64,000 nucleotides of DNA from Amycolatopsis jiangsuensis (GTDB lineage Bacteria; Actinomycetota; Actinomycetes; Mycobacteriales; Pseudonocardiaceae). Under the pieces are notes generated by a model, which searched no databases, was not told the DNA's origin, and saw only the letters and a list, made by a program, of their open reading frames with translations. Shown here piece by piece: positions 17,753-26,359 of this stretch (position 1 is the first letter of the stretch; every line of letters begins with the position of its first letter). Position numbers and translations under genes: made by a program. The DNA is taken from positions 1,054,001-1,118,000 of the forward strand of contig NZ_JACHMG010000001.1 of the NCBI RefSeq assembly GCF_014204865.1, written 5' to 3'.

Positions 17753-18705
17753 CGCAGCGCCTCCGTCCGCACCCGGGGATCGGCGAGGATGCCGATCACG
17801 TCGGCCAGCAGGTTGACCACGATGTACACCGCGGCGATCAGCAGCGTCACCGCCTGCACCACTGCGACGTCGCGTTTGCCGACCGCGTCGATGAGTGCCT
17901 GGCCGATGCCGGGGTAGCGGAACAGGAACTCGACCACGACCACGCCACCGGCCAGCCACGCCAGCTGCAGCGCGACGACCTGCGCGACCGGGCCGACCGC
18001 GTGCGGGAGCGCGTGTCTCAAGAGGACGGTGCGTTCCCGGATGCCTTTGAGCCGGGCCATTTCCACATAGCCCGAGTCGAGCACCTCGTTCATCGTCGCG
18101 CGCATCATCCGGGTGATGTAGGGCGTGACGACCAGGACGAGGGTCGCGACGGGCAGCACGAGCTGCCCGGGCTGCTGCCACACGGGTTCGCCGGGCGGGC
18201 TGAGCGTGACCGAGGGCAGCACCTTGAACACCGTGGTCGCGAACAGCACGATCAGCGCCACCCCGATCACGAACTCCGGCAGGGCCGCGATGACCAGGCT
18301 GACGCCGGACACCGCCTGATCGGTGGCCCGGCCGCGGCGGATCGCGCTCCACGTGCCCAGCGCGAGCCCGAGCGGAGTGGCGATCACCGCGGCGAGGACC
18401 AGCAACACGACCGAGGCGCTCACGCGGTCGGACAGCAGCGCCGTCACCGGGCCCTGGGTCGAGGTGGACGTGCCGAGATCACCGGTGAACAGGCCGCCGA
18501 GCCAGGTCAGGTAGCGCTGCCAGACCGGCTCGTCGAGGTGCAGCTGGTGCTGCAGCGCGGCGATCCGTTCCGGGGTGGCCTGCTGGCCGAGGATGGCGCG
18601 GGCCGGATCACCCGGCAGCAGCAGCGTCGCCACGAAGACCAGCAACGTGACCAGCCACAGCACCACGAGGCTCACCAGGAGCCGTTTCACGATCAGCCGC
18701 GTCAC
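17749..18705 (-). CDS. Dpp/Opp-type ABC importer permease (DppB-like)
   Basis: This 318-residue membrane protein opens TRLIVKRLLVSLVVLWLVTL with the LLPGDPARAILG motif in the first loop, as in DppB/OppB. Six hydrophobic helices are visible. The cytoplasmic loop DSGYVEMARLKGIRERTVLL RHALPHA matches the ATPase-contacting EAA region. The GTG start overlaps the stop of the substrate-binding-protein gene by 4 bases. Confidence 0.93.
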   Translation of the reverse strand: MTRLIVKRLLVSLVVLWLVTLLVFVATLLLPGDPARAILGQQATPERIAALQHQLHLDEPVWQRYLTWLGGLFTGDLGTSTSTQGPVTALLSDRVSASVVLLVLAAVIATPLGLALGTWSAIRRGRATDQAVSGVSLVIAALPEFVIGVALIVLFATTVFKVLPSVTLSPPGEPVWQQPGQLVLPVATLVLVVTPYITRMMRATMNEVLDSGYVEMARLKGIRERTVLLRHALPHAVGPVAQVVALQLAWLAGGVVVVEFLFRYPGIGQALIDAVGKRDVAVVQAVTLLIAAVYIVVNLLADVIGILADPRVRTEALR

Positions 18706-20288
18706 GCCGCACCTCCCGTGTCCTTGCCGAGCCAGGCCTGGCGGAACTGGTAGCCGGACAGGGAGATCCCGGTCCGGTCGGGCACCAGCCCGGCCACGTA
18801 CGCCTGGTGGGCGTCGACCTGGTCGACGAAGCCCCAAACGATCAGGCCACCGCGCTCGTACTCGATGCGCTGGGCCTGGCGCAGCAGGTCCGCGCGGGCA
18901 GCCGGGTCCACAGTGGAACTCGCGCGGGTGACCAGGTCGGTGAACTCCGGGTCGTTCCAGTGGGTTTCGTTGTACGGCGCCTTCGGCAGGGAACCGGACG
19001 CGACCTGCGGCAGGTAGTTGCGGGTATACCAGAAGTCCTGCGCGAAATCCCAGGACAGGTAGTTCTCGCCGTAGAACGTGGTGGTGTCGATCTTGCGGAT
19101 CCGCACGGTGACGCCGGCCGCCTTGGCCTGCTGCTGGAACACCTGCGCGGCCTCCACCGCACCTGCCTGGATCGGCGCGGTGACCAGTTCGACCTCCAGG
19201 TTCGGCTTCCCGGCCGCGGCCAGCAGCCGTCTCGCCTCGTCGAGGTTCTGCTTCCGCTGCGGAAGCTGCTTGGCGTACGCGGGGTCGAACGGCGCGTAGA
19301 GGTCGTTGCCGGGCCTGCCCTGCCCGGACAGCACCTGGTTGATCATCTGCTCGCGGTCCACCACCAGGCGCAGTGCCTGCCGGACCCGCACGTCGTCGAA
19401 CGGCGGCCGGTCCACCCGCATGGTGAACGGCAGCCAGGTGCCGGTCTCGGAGGTGAGCACCCGGATCCGCGGATCGCTGCCCAGCACGTCGATCAGCGCC
19501 ACCGGGACCTGGTCGATCGCGTCCACCTGGGAGGAGAGCAGTGCGTTCAGCCGCGCGTCGTCGTCGGCGAAGTTGATCAGCACCAGCCGGTCGACGTAGG
19601 GCTGGCCCGGTCGCCAGTAGTGCTCGTTGCGCTCGAAGGTGCTCTGCAGGCCGGGGGTGAACGCACTCGCCTTGAAGGGGCCGGTGCCGATCGGGTGCTT
19701 CAGGTCGAAATCGGCCGGCACGATGCCGAGCGAGTACTGGCCGAGCAGGTCGTCGAACCCGGCGTTCGGTTCGGTGAGCCGGAACTGCACGGTCGCCTCG
19801 CCGGTCGCGGCCACCTCGCCGAGCATGGTCAGCCCGGCGGCGCCGCTCTTCGGATCGTCCGGATCGGTGATCCGCCGGAATGTCGCGACCACGTCGGCCG
19901 GCGTGAGGGGACGTCCGTCGTGGAACCGGACGCCCCGGCGCAGCACCGCGGTCCAGGTCCGCGCGTCCGGTGACGCGGTGAGCGATTCGGCCAGCACCAT
20001 CTGCAGCCGGTAGTCGTGATCGCGCAGCAGCAAGGGTTCATAGAGGTTGATCACCCGGGCGATGTCGGGGTTCGTCGCCGGGATGTGCGGGTCGAGCGTG
20101 TCCGAGGCACCGCCGCCGGTGACGCCGACGCGCAGCGTGCCCCCGCGTCGCGGCGGCCCGGTGGGGACCGCCGCGGCGACCGTGGAGCCGCACCCGCTCA
20201 ACAACGGCACGGCGGCGAGGGCGCTCACGCCACCCAGCGCCAGAAAGCCGCGCCGGGACAGGGAATTCGGTTTACATCGCGCTTCCAT
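18702..20288 (-). CDS. ABC substrate-binding lipoprotein, family 5 (peptide/nickel type)
   Basis: This 528-residue binding protein is exported and lipid-anchored. The N-terminus has a twin-arginine motif (SRRGFLALGG, residues 11-20) and a lipobox LLSGC with Cys33, so it is probably a Tat-exported lipoprotein. The SBP_bac_5 fold is shown by NLYEPLLLRDHDYRLQMVLA, LAESLTASPDARTWTAVLRR GVRFHDGRPLTPADVV, and later VRQALRLVVDREQMINQVLSG. Family members bind peptides, but also many other solutes. Here the genes upstream suggest a quaternary amine such as carnitine or a derivative, which is inference from context. The ATG at 20288 is supported by the Tat signal that follows. Confidence 0.92.
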   Translation of the reverse strand: MEARCKPNSLSRRGFLALGGVSALAAVPLLSGCGSTVAAAVPTGPPRRGGTLRVGVTGGGASDTLDPHIPATNPDIARVINLYEPLLLRDHDYRLQMVLAESLTASPDARTWTAVLRRGVRFHDGRPLTPADVVATFRRITDPDDPKSGAAGLTMLGEVAATGEATVQFRLTEPNAGFDDLLGQYSLGIVPADFDLKHPIGTGPFKASAFTPGLQSTFERNEHYWRPGQPYVDRLVLINFADDDARLNALLSSQVDAIDQVPVALIDVLGSDPRIRVLTSETGTWLPFTMRVDRPPFDDVRVRQALRLVVDREQMINQVLSGQGRPGNDLYAPFDPAYAKQLPQRKQNLDEARRLLAAAGKPNLEVELVTAPIQAGAVEAAQVFQQQAKAAGVTVRIRKIDTTTFYGENYLSWDFAQDFWYTRNYLPQVASGSLPKAPYNETHWNDPEFTDLVTRASSTVDPAARADLLRQAQRIEYERGGLIVWGFVDQVDAHQAYVAGLVPDRTGISLSGYQFRQAWLGKDTGGAA

Positions 20289-20326
20289 GAATGACTTCCG
20301 GTGGGAGGGGGTGTGCGGGGAGGAGT

Positions 20327-20752
20327 TCAGGCAATGGCACGTCCTGCGTAGTCGGGAAGGGGAGCGAGGTGCCGGCCGAGCCGGCGGGCGATCTCGCCGG
20401 GGAACGCACTGGTGCGTCCCGCGGTGACGTGCAGGCAGAGCAGTTCCTCGGTGGCGACCAGCTCGCCCCCGGCTCGCATCTCGTGACACAGCCGGAGCTT
20501 CTTGATGCCGACGTCCAGAACCGCGGTGCTCACCACCAGTTCGGCGTCCGGACCGACCTCATGCAGGTACCGGACGTGAGCCTCCACTGTGTACAGCGAC
20601 GCGTCGTTGCGTTGCCGGTACTCCGGGTCGATACCGGTCCGGTCCATCAACGCCGTGGTCGCGTCGCCGAAAACGAGCACGTAGTACGGCTCGGACAGGT
20701 GGCCGTTGTAGTCGATCCACTCCGGACGGACCTTGGCGCGGTACTCACCCAC
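20327..20752 (-). CDS. Hot-dog thioesterase (4HBT family), betainyl-CoA thioesterase candidate
   Basis: This is a 141-residue single hot-dog domain. The active-site pattern EWIDYNGHLSEPYYVLVFGDA (Asp-x-Asn-Gly-His) matches 4-hydroxybenzoyl-CoA-type thioesterases. The GTG start overlaps the upstream dehydrogenase by 8 bases. In pseudomonads the carnitine genes cdhC and cdhA are joined by a small thioesterase (CdhB) that frees glycine betaine from betainyl-CoA, and gene order and size here fit that role. The specific assignment rests on context. Confidence 0.8.
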   Translation of the reverse strand: MGEYRAKVRPEWIDYNGHLSEPYYVLVFGDATTALMDRTGIDPEYRQRNDASLYTVEAHVRYLHEVGPDAELVVSTAVLDVGIKKLRLCHEMRAGGELVATEELLCLHVTAGRTSAFPGEIARRLGRHLAPLPDYAGRAIA

Positions 20753-21689
20753 GGCGTGCCTCGCCGACTGCCCGCTGGATGGCGATGATCGCCCGGTCCC
20801 GTTCCGCCACGAGATCGGCGATGGTGCGGTCCCCGGCTTCCTCGTCGCAGCCCTGCACCACGGCGTCGCGCAGCCCGGTCGTGAGCTCGGGGGCGTCCAG
20901 CCGTGTCCACGGCGATTTCAGCGACGGTCCGAAGTGGTCGAGCATGTGGGCCATCCCACCCTCGCCGCCGGCGAGGTGGAAGGTCAGCATCGGGCCCTGC
21001 ACCGGCCAGCGCAGACCCGGCCCGTCGGTGATCGCGACGTCGATCTGCTCCACCGTCGCCTCGCCGGCGTCGACCATGTGCAGCGCCTCGCGCCACAACG
21101 CCTCCTGGAGGCGGTTCGCCACGAACCCGGGAACCTCGCGTGCCATGGTCAGCACGGTCTTGCCGACGTGCCGGTAGAAGGCGCCTGCCCGCTCGACCGC
21201 CCACGGCGCGGTGAGTTTCCCGCCGACGACCTCGACCAGCGGGATCAGGTACGGCGGGTTGAACGGGTGCCCGACCACGAGCCGCTCGGGGGTCCTCGCG
21301 GCGACCTGCATCTCGGTCATGCCGTACCCGGAGGTGGACGAGGCGATCACGATCCCGGCCGGGGTGACCGCGTCGATGTCGGCGAGCAGTTTCTGCTTCA
21401 GCGCCAGGTCTTCCGGCGCGCTTTCCTGGACGAACCCGGCGCCCTCCACGGCTTCGGCCAGCGTGCCGGTGACGGTGAGCCGGTCCCGGCTCGCGCCCTC
21501 GGCGAGCCCGAGCGCGGTGAGCGCCGGCCAGGCCGCGTCGACGAGCCGTGTGAGCTTCGCGGCCGCGTCCGGTGCCGGATCCCAGGCCCGGACGTCGAAG
21601 CCGCGGGCGAGGAAGTGCGCGACCCAGCCTCCGCCGATCACGCCGGCGCCGACACAAGCGACAGTGTCCACAGTGTCCGGTTCAGGCAC
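20745..21689 (-). CDS. 3-hydroxyacyl-CoA-dehydrogenase-fold enzyme, probable L-carnitine 3-dehydrogenase
   Basis: This 314-residue NAD-dependent dehydrogenase has the dinucleotide motif [18 protein letters not shown], then [52 protein letters not shown] and [20 protein letters not shown]. This block order, the single C-terminal domain and [20 protein letters not shown] are characteristic of the L-carnitine dehydrogenase (CdhA/LcdH) branch, not of fatty-acid FadB proteins. It would oxidise L-carnitine to 3-dehydrocarnitine. The GTG start overlaps the cleavage-enzyme gene by 8 bases. A generic 3-hydroxybutyryl-CoA dehydrogenase is the alternative. Confidence 0.85.
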   Translation of the reverse strand: MPEPDTVDTVACVGAGVIGGGWVAHFLARGFDVRAWDPAPDAAAKLTRLVDAAWPALTALGLAEGASRDRLTVTGTLAEAVEGAGFVQESAPEDLALKQKLLADIDAVTPAGIVIASSTSGYGMTEMQVAARTPERLVVGHPFNPPYLIPLVEVVGGKLTAPWAVERAGAFYRHVGKTVLTMAREVPGFVANRLQEALWREALHMVDAGEATVEQIDVAITDGPGLRWPVQGPMLTFHLAGGEGGMAHMLDHFGPSLKSPWTRLDAPELTTGLRDAVVQGCDEEAGDRTIADLVAERDRAIIAIQRAVGEARRG

Positions 21690-22575
21690 CGACCCGCTCC
21701 TTCAGTCCGAGGATTTCCCGTGCCCGGTCCGGGCTCGCGATGTTCGCGCCGAGGTCCTGGACGATCTCCACCGCACGTTCCACGAGCTGGCCGTTGGTCG
21801 CCTTGACACCGCGCGCGAGGTACAGGTTGTCCTCGAGTCCGACCCGCGCGTGCCCGCCGAGCAGCACGGACTGCGCGACCCACGGCATCTGGTTGCGGCC
21901 GATCGCGAACGAAGCCCACTGCGAACCCTCCGGCAGGAGGTTGACCATGGCCTGCAGCAGACCGGGGTCGGCCGGCGCGCCGTAGGGAATGCCCATGCAC
22001 AGCTGGAACAGCGGCGGCGCGTCGATCAGGCCCTCTTCGACCATCTTGCTCGCGAACCACAGCTGCCCGCTGTCGAAGATCTCCAGCTCCGGCTTGACCC
22101 CGAGCTCCTGGATGCGCCGGGCGCCCGCGCGCAGCATGTCCGGAGTGGACACGTAGAGCTGGCTGCCCTCGCCGAAGTTGAGGGACCCGCAGTCGAGCGT
22201 GCAGATGTCCGGCAGCAGCTCCTCCACGTGCGGCAGCCGGTCCATCGCGTTGACCAGATCGGTGCCGTCGACCGGCTTGAGCGGATCCTCCTCGTCGATC
22301 ACCAGGTCCCCGCCCATCCCGGCGGTCAGGTTGACCACGACGTCCACTCCGGACTCCCGGACCAGCCGCACCGCTTCCCGGTACAGGGCCACTTCACGCG
22401 AGGGCGCGCCGGTTTCCGGTTCCCGCACATGGATGTGCACCACCGCGGCACCCGCGTTCGCCGCCTCCACGGCACTCGCGGCGATCTGGGCGGGGGAGAC
22501 CGGCACGTGCGGGCTCCGGCCGACGGTGTCGCCCGCGCCGGTCAGCGCGCAGGTGACGATGACGTCGTGGTTCAT
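21682..22575 (-). CDS. Beta-keto acid cleavage enzyme (BKACE, DUF849), probable 3-dehydrocarnitine cleavage enzyme
   Basis: This 297-residue zinc-dependent TIM-barrel enzyme starts [20 protein letters not shown] and has the metal-binding HIHVRE motif, [19 protein letters not shown], and [25 protein letters not shown] enzymes transfer an acetyl unit between a beta-keto acid and acetyl-CoA. With the dehydrogenase and thioesterase next to it, the likely reaction is 3-dehydrocarnitine + acetyl-CoA to betainyl-CoA + acetoacetate (CdhC). The start overlaps the regulator stop by one base (TGATG). Family membership is firm; substrate is inferred from the neighbours. Confidence 0.9.
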   Translation of the reverse strand: MNHDVIVTCALTGAGDTVGRSPHVPVSPAQIAASAVEAANAGAAVVHIHVREPETGAPSREVALYREAVRLVRESGVDVVVNLTAGMGGDLVIDEEDPLKPVDGTDLVNAMDRLPHVEELLPDICTLDCGSLNFGEGSQLYVSTPDMLRAGARRIQELGVKPELEIFDSGQLWFASKMVEEGLIDAPPLFQLCMGIPYGAPADPGLLQAMVNLLPEGSQWASFAIGRNQMPWVAQSVLLGGHARVGLEDNLYLARGVKATNGQLVERAVEIVQDLGANIASPDRAREILGLKERVGA

Positions 22576-23435
22576 CAGGCTCCCTTGACGATCGACCTTG
22601 TGATGAAATCGTGCAGATGGGCACGCATGGTGCCCACCGAACTGCCGGGACGGCCGGTCAGCACCTGGATGCCGAGGCCGTCGATCAGCGCGGTCAGCTG
22701 CACGGTGGCGGCTTCCGGGTCGGCGACCCGGAACACCCCTTGTTCCTGTCCGGTGCGGATGGTCATCCGGATGGTTTGGTACCAGCGGTCGTAGGAATCG
22801 GTGTAGAGCGACCGCAGCTCCGGCTCGAGCGCCACCTCGTTCCACACCTGCAGCCACACCGACCATTCCGCGCGCAGCAGTCCCTCGGTCGGCAGCTGGA
22901 GTTCGACCAGCTTCAGCAGCCGGTCGTGCGCCTCCTCGACCGCGTGCAGCTCGGCGACCTGCCGGTCGAAGGCGAGCTTCACGTTGCGCCGCAACGCTTC
23001 GTTGAGAACTTCGGTCTTGCCGGGGAAGTGGTAGTGGATGGCCGCGGTGCTGGTGCCGCAGGCCTGCGCGATGTCGGAGATGCGCACCCGGTGGTAGCCG
23101 CGTTCGGCGATGAGCGCCCAGGCGGTCTCCAGGATCCGGCGGCGGGGTTCGGACTGCGTGTGATGCGCCGGATCGCTCTCCGGCCGGGCGGCGGGTGCGG
23201 GCACCGCGGTGACGGTGCGCGCGTCGTCGCTGCCGTTGAGCAGCCAGTTGACCGTGACGCCCGAGTACTCGGCGATCCGGACCAGCTCGTGCGGCGAAAA
23301 CCGGCGGGTGCCGCCCAGCGCCTTGGACAGTTTCGTCCCGTCGAGCCCGATCGCGGCGGCGAACTCCCGCTGGGCTCCGGGAAGCGATCGGATCAGCGTC
23401 CGGACCCGGGTCCTGAGCTGTTCCGTCTCGTCCAT
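22575..23435 (-). CDS. Hybrid regulator: XRE-like helix-turn-helix fused to a TetR-family regulator
   Basis: This 286-residue protein has two predicted DNA-binding domains. Residues about 18-65 ([20 protein letters not shown], then [18 protein letters not shown]) look like an XRE/Cro-type HTH. Residues about 92-140 ([40 protein letters not shown]) are a standard TetR HTH, followed by an all-helical ligand domain. The ATG at 23435 is chosen because the residues before it in frame are cysteine-rich and lie over the promoter repeats. It is the first gene of the operon, so it probably autoregulates together with the carnitine-type genes through the inverted repeat just upstream. Confidence 0.88.
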   Translation of the reverse strand: MDETEQLRTRVRTLIRSLPGAQREFAAAIGLDGTKLSKALGGTRRFSPHELVRIAEYSGVTVNWLLNGSDDARTVTAVPAPAARPESDPAHHTQSEPRRRILETAWALIAERGYHRVRISDIAQACGTSTAAIHYHFPGKTEVLNEALRRNVKLAFDRQVAELHAVEEAHDRLLKLVELQLPTEGLLRAEWSVWLQVWNEVALEPELRSLYTDSYDRWYQTIRMTIRTGQEQGVFRVADPEAATVQLTALIDGLGIQVLTGRPGSSVGTMRAHLHDFITRSIVKGA

Positions 23436-23456
23436 GGCCGCAGACGCTAAACCTGT

Positions 23457-23481
23457 GTTGCGAAAATCGCAACAGTTGCGA
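23457..23481. promoter_or_regulatory. Candidate operator: inverted repeat GTTGCGA-AAA-TCGCAAC plus third half-site
   Basis: A perfect 7-bp inverted repeat with a 3-base spacer occupies 23457-23473. A third copy of GTTGCGA follows at 23475-23481, and a fourth lies at 23526-23532. The cluster starts 22 bases upstream of the hybrid regulator's ATG and lies between it and the divergent M20 peptidase gene. It is a natural binding site for the XRE-TetR protein. Confidence 0.65.
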
Positions 23482-23499
23482 CACAAATCAGCGGACTAC

Positions 23500-23516
23500 C
23501 TGCGGTTATCCCGCAG
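23500..23516. repeat. Second inverted repeat in the regulator/peptidase intergenic region
   Basis: CTGCGG-TTATC-CCGCAG is a perfect 6-bp inverted repeat between the GTTGCGA half-sites at 23475 and 23526. It may be a further regulatory site or part of a promoter. Nothing else in the sequence assigns it. Confidence 0.4.
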
Positions 23517-23641
23517 TGATAAGGAGTTGCGATCAGCTGCTGACTGGCTGATCAGTCGGACGGCGTCCAGCCCGCGTGACGCCCCGTCTCCCACCCGCCG
23601 GGACAGGGGCGTCCGGGCACCGCGGATGATAGGAAGGGCCG

Positions 23642-24964
23642 GTGACCGAAGCGAACCAGATCGACGCCGCCGCGGACGAGGCCGTCACGCTCACCAGCGA
23701 GCTCATCCGCATCGACAGCACCAACACCGGAGACCCCGCGACCCTGGTCGGCGAGCGGGCTGCGGCCGAGTACGTCGCGGAGAAGCTCACCGACGCCGGC
23801 TACGAGATCACCTATGTCGAGTCCGGTGCGAAGGACCGGCACAACGTCGTCGTCCGGCTGCCCGGCGCCGACCCGTCCCGCGGCGCGCTGCTGATCCACG
23901 GTCACCTCGACGTGGTGCCGGCGGACCCGTCGGAGTGGTCGGTGCACCCGTTCTCCGGCGCGGTGCAGGACGGCTACGTATGGGGCCGCGGCGCGGTCGA
24001 CATGAAGGACATGGTCGGCATGGCGCTGGCGCTGGCCCGGCACTACAAGATCAACGGCATCGTCCCGCCGCGCGATCTGGTGTTCGCCTTCCTCGCCGAC
24101 GAGGAGGCCGGCGGGAAGTTCGGGGCGCAGTGGCTCGTCGAGCACCGGCCGGAGCTGTTCGAGGGCGTGACCGAGGCGATCAGCGAGGTCGGCGGGTTCT
24201 CGATCACGTTGAAGGACAACGTCCGCGCGTACGTGATCGAGACGGCGGAGAAGGGCATCCGCTGGATGAAGCTGCGCGTGCGCGGCACGGCCGGGCACGG
24301 CTCGATGATCCACCGGGACAATGCGGTCACGAAGCTCTCCGAGGCCGTCGCGAAGCTCGGCACGCACCAGTTCCCGCTGGTGCTCACCGATTCGGTGCGC
24401 GAGTTCCTTGCCGGGGTCACCGAGATCACCGGCTGGGACTTCCCGGAGGACGACCTGGAGGGTTCGGTCGCCAAACTGGGCAACATCTCCCGGATGATCG
24501 GCGCGACGCTGCGCGACACCGCGAACCCGACGATGCTCACCGCGGGCTACAAGTCGAACGTGATCCCGTCGGTCGCCGAGGCGGCGGTGGACTGCCGCAT
24601 CCTGCCCGGCCGGATCGAGCAGTTCGACCGCGAGCTGGACGAGCTGCTCGGCCCGGACATCGAGAAGGAGTGGATGGAACTCCCGCCGGTCGAAACGACC
24701 TTCGACGGGGCGCTCGTGGACGCCATGACCGCCGCCGTGCTCGCCGAGGACCCCGGTGCGCGGACGCTGCCGTACATGCTCTCCGGCGGTACCGACGCGA
24801 AGTCCTTCCAGCAGCTCGGCATCCGCAACTTCGGCTTCGCGCCGTTGAAACTGCCGGCCGACCTGGACTTCTCCGGCCTGTTCCACGGCGTCGACGAGCG
24901 CGTGCCGGTGGAGGCGCTGAAGTTCGGCACCCGCGTGCTGGACCGGTTCCTGCGCTCGTCCTGA
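23642..24964 (+). CDS. M20 family metallopeptidase / deacylase
   Basis: This 440-residue di-zinc amidohydrolase of the ArgE/DapE/CPG2 type has the first metal and catalytic block LLIHGHLDVVPADPSEWSVH followed by GYVWGRGAVDMKD (His, Asp), the general-base block FLADEEAGGKFGAQW (Glu-Glu), and the dimerisation-domain signature RGTAGHGSMIHRDNAV. It removes an N-acyl group or C-terminal residue from a small peptide. The GTG at 23642 follows AGGAAGGG. It is divergent from the carnitine-type operon and shares its regulatory gap, but it is not clearly functionally linked. A paralogue lies at 49285-50637. Confidence 0.9.
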   Translation: MTEANQIDAAADEAVTLTSELIRIDSTNTGDPATLVGERAAAEYVAEKLTDAGYEITYVESGAKDRHNVVVRLPGADPSRGALLIHGHLDVVPADPSEWSVHPFSGAVQDGYVWGRGAVDMKDMVGMALALARHYKINGIVPPRDLVFAFLADEEAGGKFGAQWLVEHRPELFEGVTEAISEVGGFSITLKDNVRAYVIETAEKGIRWMKLRVRGTAGHGSMIHRDNAVTKLSEAVAKLGTHQFPLVLTDSVREFLAGVTEITGWDFPEDDLEGSVAKLGNISRMIGATLRDTANPTMLTAGYKSNVIPSVAEAAVDCRILPGRIEQFDRELDELLGPDIEKEWMELPPVETTFDGALVDAMTAAVLAEDPGARTLPYMLSGGTDAKSFQQLGIRNFGFAPLKLPADLDFSGLFHGVDERVPVEALKFGTRVLDRFLRSS

Positions 24965-24972
24965 GCCAGCCG

Positions 24973-25024
24973 ACCCTCGTGAGTGGCCAGGTCCGCGAGA
25001 ACCGGCCGCGCCACTCGCGAGGGT
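24973..25024. terminator. Bidirectional hairpin between convergent genes
   Basis: ACCCTCGTGAGTGGC (24973-24987) faces GCCACTCGCGAGGGT (25010-25024), a 15-bp stem with one mismatch and a 22-base loop. It lies between the convergent M20 peptidase and DUF5703 genes and touches the stop codon of the latter. The same stem core recurs at 44029-44076. Confidence 0.65.
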
Positions 25025-25248
25025 CAGGTGGTGAGGCCGGAGGCCTGGGAGGTGGCGGTGCGCTTGCGGCGCAGCCAGACCCGCCGGGTGCCGTCCGCGT
25101 AGAGCCGCACTGTGCGCAGCTCCCAGCCGGCGAACTCGGCGTGGATGGAGAGCTGGATCATCGCCGCACGCCGGGACACCGCCGGGGGCAGGCGCAGCCG
25201 GCGGTACTCCCAGTCCCCTTCGACCACCGCCTCTTCGGCCGTCGTCAT
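25024..25248 (-). CDS. DUF5703 family protein
   Basis: This 74-residue cytoplasmic protein contains DWEYRRLRLPPAVSRRAA, HAEFAGWELRTVRLYADG and RRVWLRRKR, the conserved layout of the actinobacterial DUF5703 family. Its function is unknown. The ATG overlaps the stop of the lipoprotein gene by 4 bases (ATGA), so the two are co-expressed. Its stop codon lies in the right arm of the terminator hairpin. Confidence 0.85.
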   Translation of the reverse strand: MTTAEEAVVEGDWEYRRLRLPPAVSRRAAMIQLSIHAEFAGWELRTVRLYADGTRRVWLRRKRTATSQASGLTT

Positions 25249-26261
25249 GGCTGGATCACCTGGGTCCCTTCTCCGGCGGCCGAGCCCACGAGCACGCGGC
25301 CGCTCCGGTCGTCCACGCCGACCGAATCCGGCTGGCGGACGGTCGGGAATCGGTACTTCTCCACAGGTTCGCCGCCTCGCACGTCGAACCCGACCACCTC
25401 GTTTCGCCCGGTGAGGGTGACCCAGGCGAGATTGCGCTGGTGGTCGTAGGCGAGGCCGTACGCTCCGCCGGGCACCGGGTACCGCTGGCGCAGGATCAGC
25501 GGGTTGGTCGAGAACGCGAGAAGCGCACCGGCGCGCGCGTCGGTGACCAGCACCCGGCCGTAGGAATCGGCGACCGCGTTGGCCGCGCCCTCGCCCGCGC
25601 GCAGGCCCTCGCCCATGGTTCCGGCCGCCACGTCGACGCTGAACACGGCGGTGCGCAGCCGGTCGAGGACCACGACGCCGGCTCCGGTGTCCACGACACC
25701 GTCCGCGCTGTAGAGCTGGCCTGTGATCGTCTTCGCGACCTTGCCGCCGGAGAGCACCTCGACCGCCTTGCGGTCGCGTACGGCCACGAGCGTGTCCGCA
25801 CCACTCGATACGCCCTCGGCCGGCTGCCCGGTGACCGGTTCGGTCTCGAGCTGCCCGCCCGGTAGCGAGATCCGCGCGAGCACGCCCTTGCCGGGCACGC
25901 TCGCGATGGCTTGGCCCTCGGAGGCGGTCAGCGATTCTGCGGGCGCGGGCAGCGGGACGGTCGCCTTCGTCTCGCCGAGCGCGTCCAGATCGTAGACGCG
26001 GACCGACGGCGGCTGCTTCACCGCCACGACGAGGGTGTGGCTCCGGGTGTCAGTCGCGATCGCGGAGACCGCGGGCATGGCCAGCACCTGGCCGGCCGGC
26101 GACACCGCGGGAGCGGGGGAGACGGCCGGTTCCGCGGCCACCGGGTTCGCCACGACCTGCAGCGAATCGGTGTCGGCCTGCCCGCCCGAGGAACACGCGG
26201 ACAGCGCGAGGGCACCGGCGAGCGGGATCGCGAACCGCGACGCGGCGCTGAGCCGACGCAC
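25245..26261 (-). CDS. Lipoprotein with beta-propeller-like repeats
   Basis: This 338-residue exported lipoprotein has the signal MRRLSAASRFAIPLAGALAL and lipobox LSAC with Cys23. The remainder is a run of short beta-rich repeats such as SHTLVVAVKQPPSVRVYDLD, NAVADSYGRVLVTDARAGAL, AYDHQRNLAWVTLTGRNEVV and SVGVDDRSGRVLVGSAAGEG, consistent with an NHL/YVTN-type beta-propeller. The GTG at 26261 is preferred over an ATG at 26306 because GGAGG precedes it at good spacing and it gives a standard lipoprotein signal. It is coupled to the DUF5703 gene downstream. Its ligand or partner is unknown. Confidence 0.85.
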   Translation of the reverse strand: MRRLSAASRFAIPLAGALALSACSSGGQADTDSLQVVANPVAAEPAVSPAPAVSPAGQVLAMPAVSAIATDTRSHTLVVAVKQPPSVRVYDLDALGETKATVPLPAPAESLTASEGQAIASVPGKGVLARISLPGGQLETEPVTGQPAEGVSSGADTLVAVRDRKAVEVLSGGKVAKTITGQLYSADGVVDTGAGVVVLDRLRTAVFSVDVAAGTMGEGLRAGEGAANAVADSYGRVLVTDARAGALLAFSTNPLILRQRYPVPGGAYGLAYDHQRNLAWVTLTGRNEVVGFDVRGGEPVEKYRFPTVRQPDSVGVDDRSGRVLVGSAAGEGTQVIQP

Positions 26262-26359
26262 CTGAGGGCCTCCGACGTTCTTCCGGCGAGCTGTCCTCAC
26301 CAGCATCCTCCAGGATCCCCGAGCCGTCACGTCCCTGTCACTCACCCGACACCCGCCGC

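Noticed and set aside
21661..21689. Direct repeat ACAGTGTCC x2
   Set aside because: It simply encodes DTVDTV at the N-terminus of the dehydrogenase; no regulatory meaning is evident.
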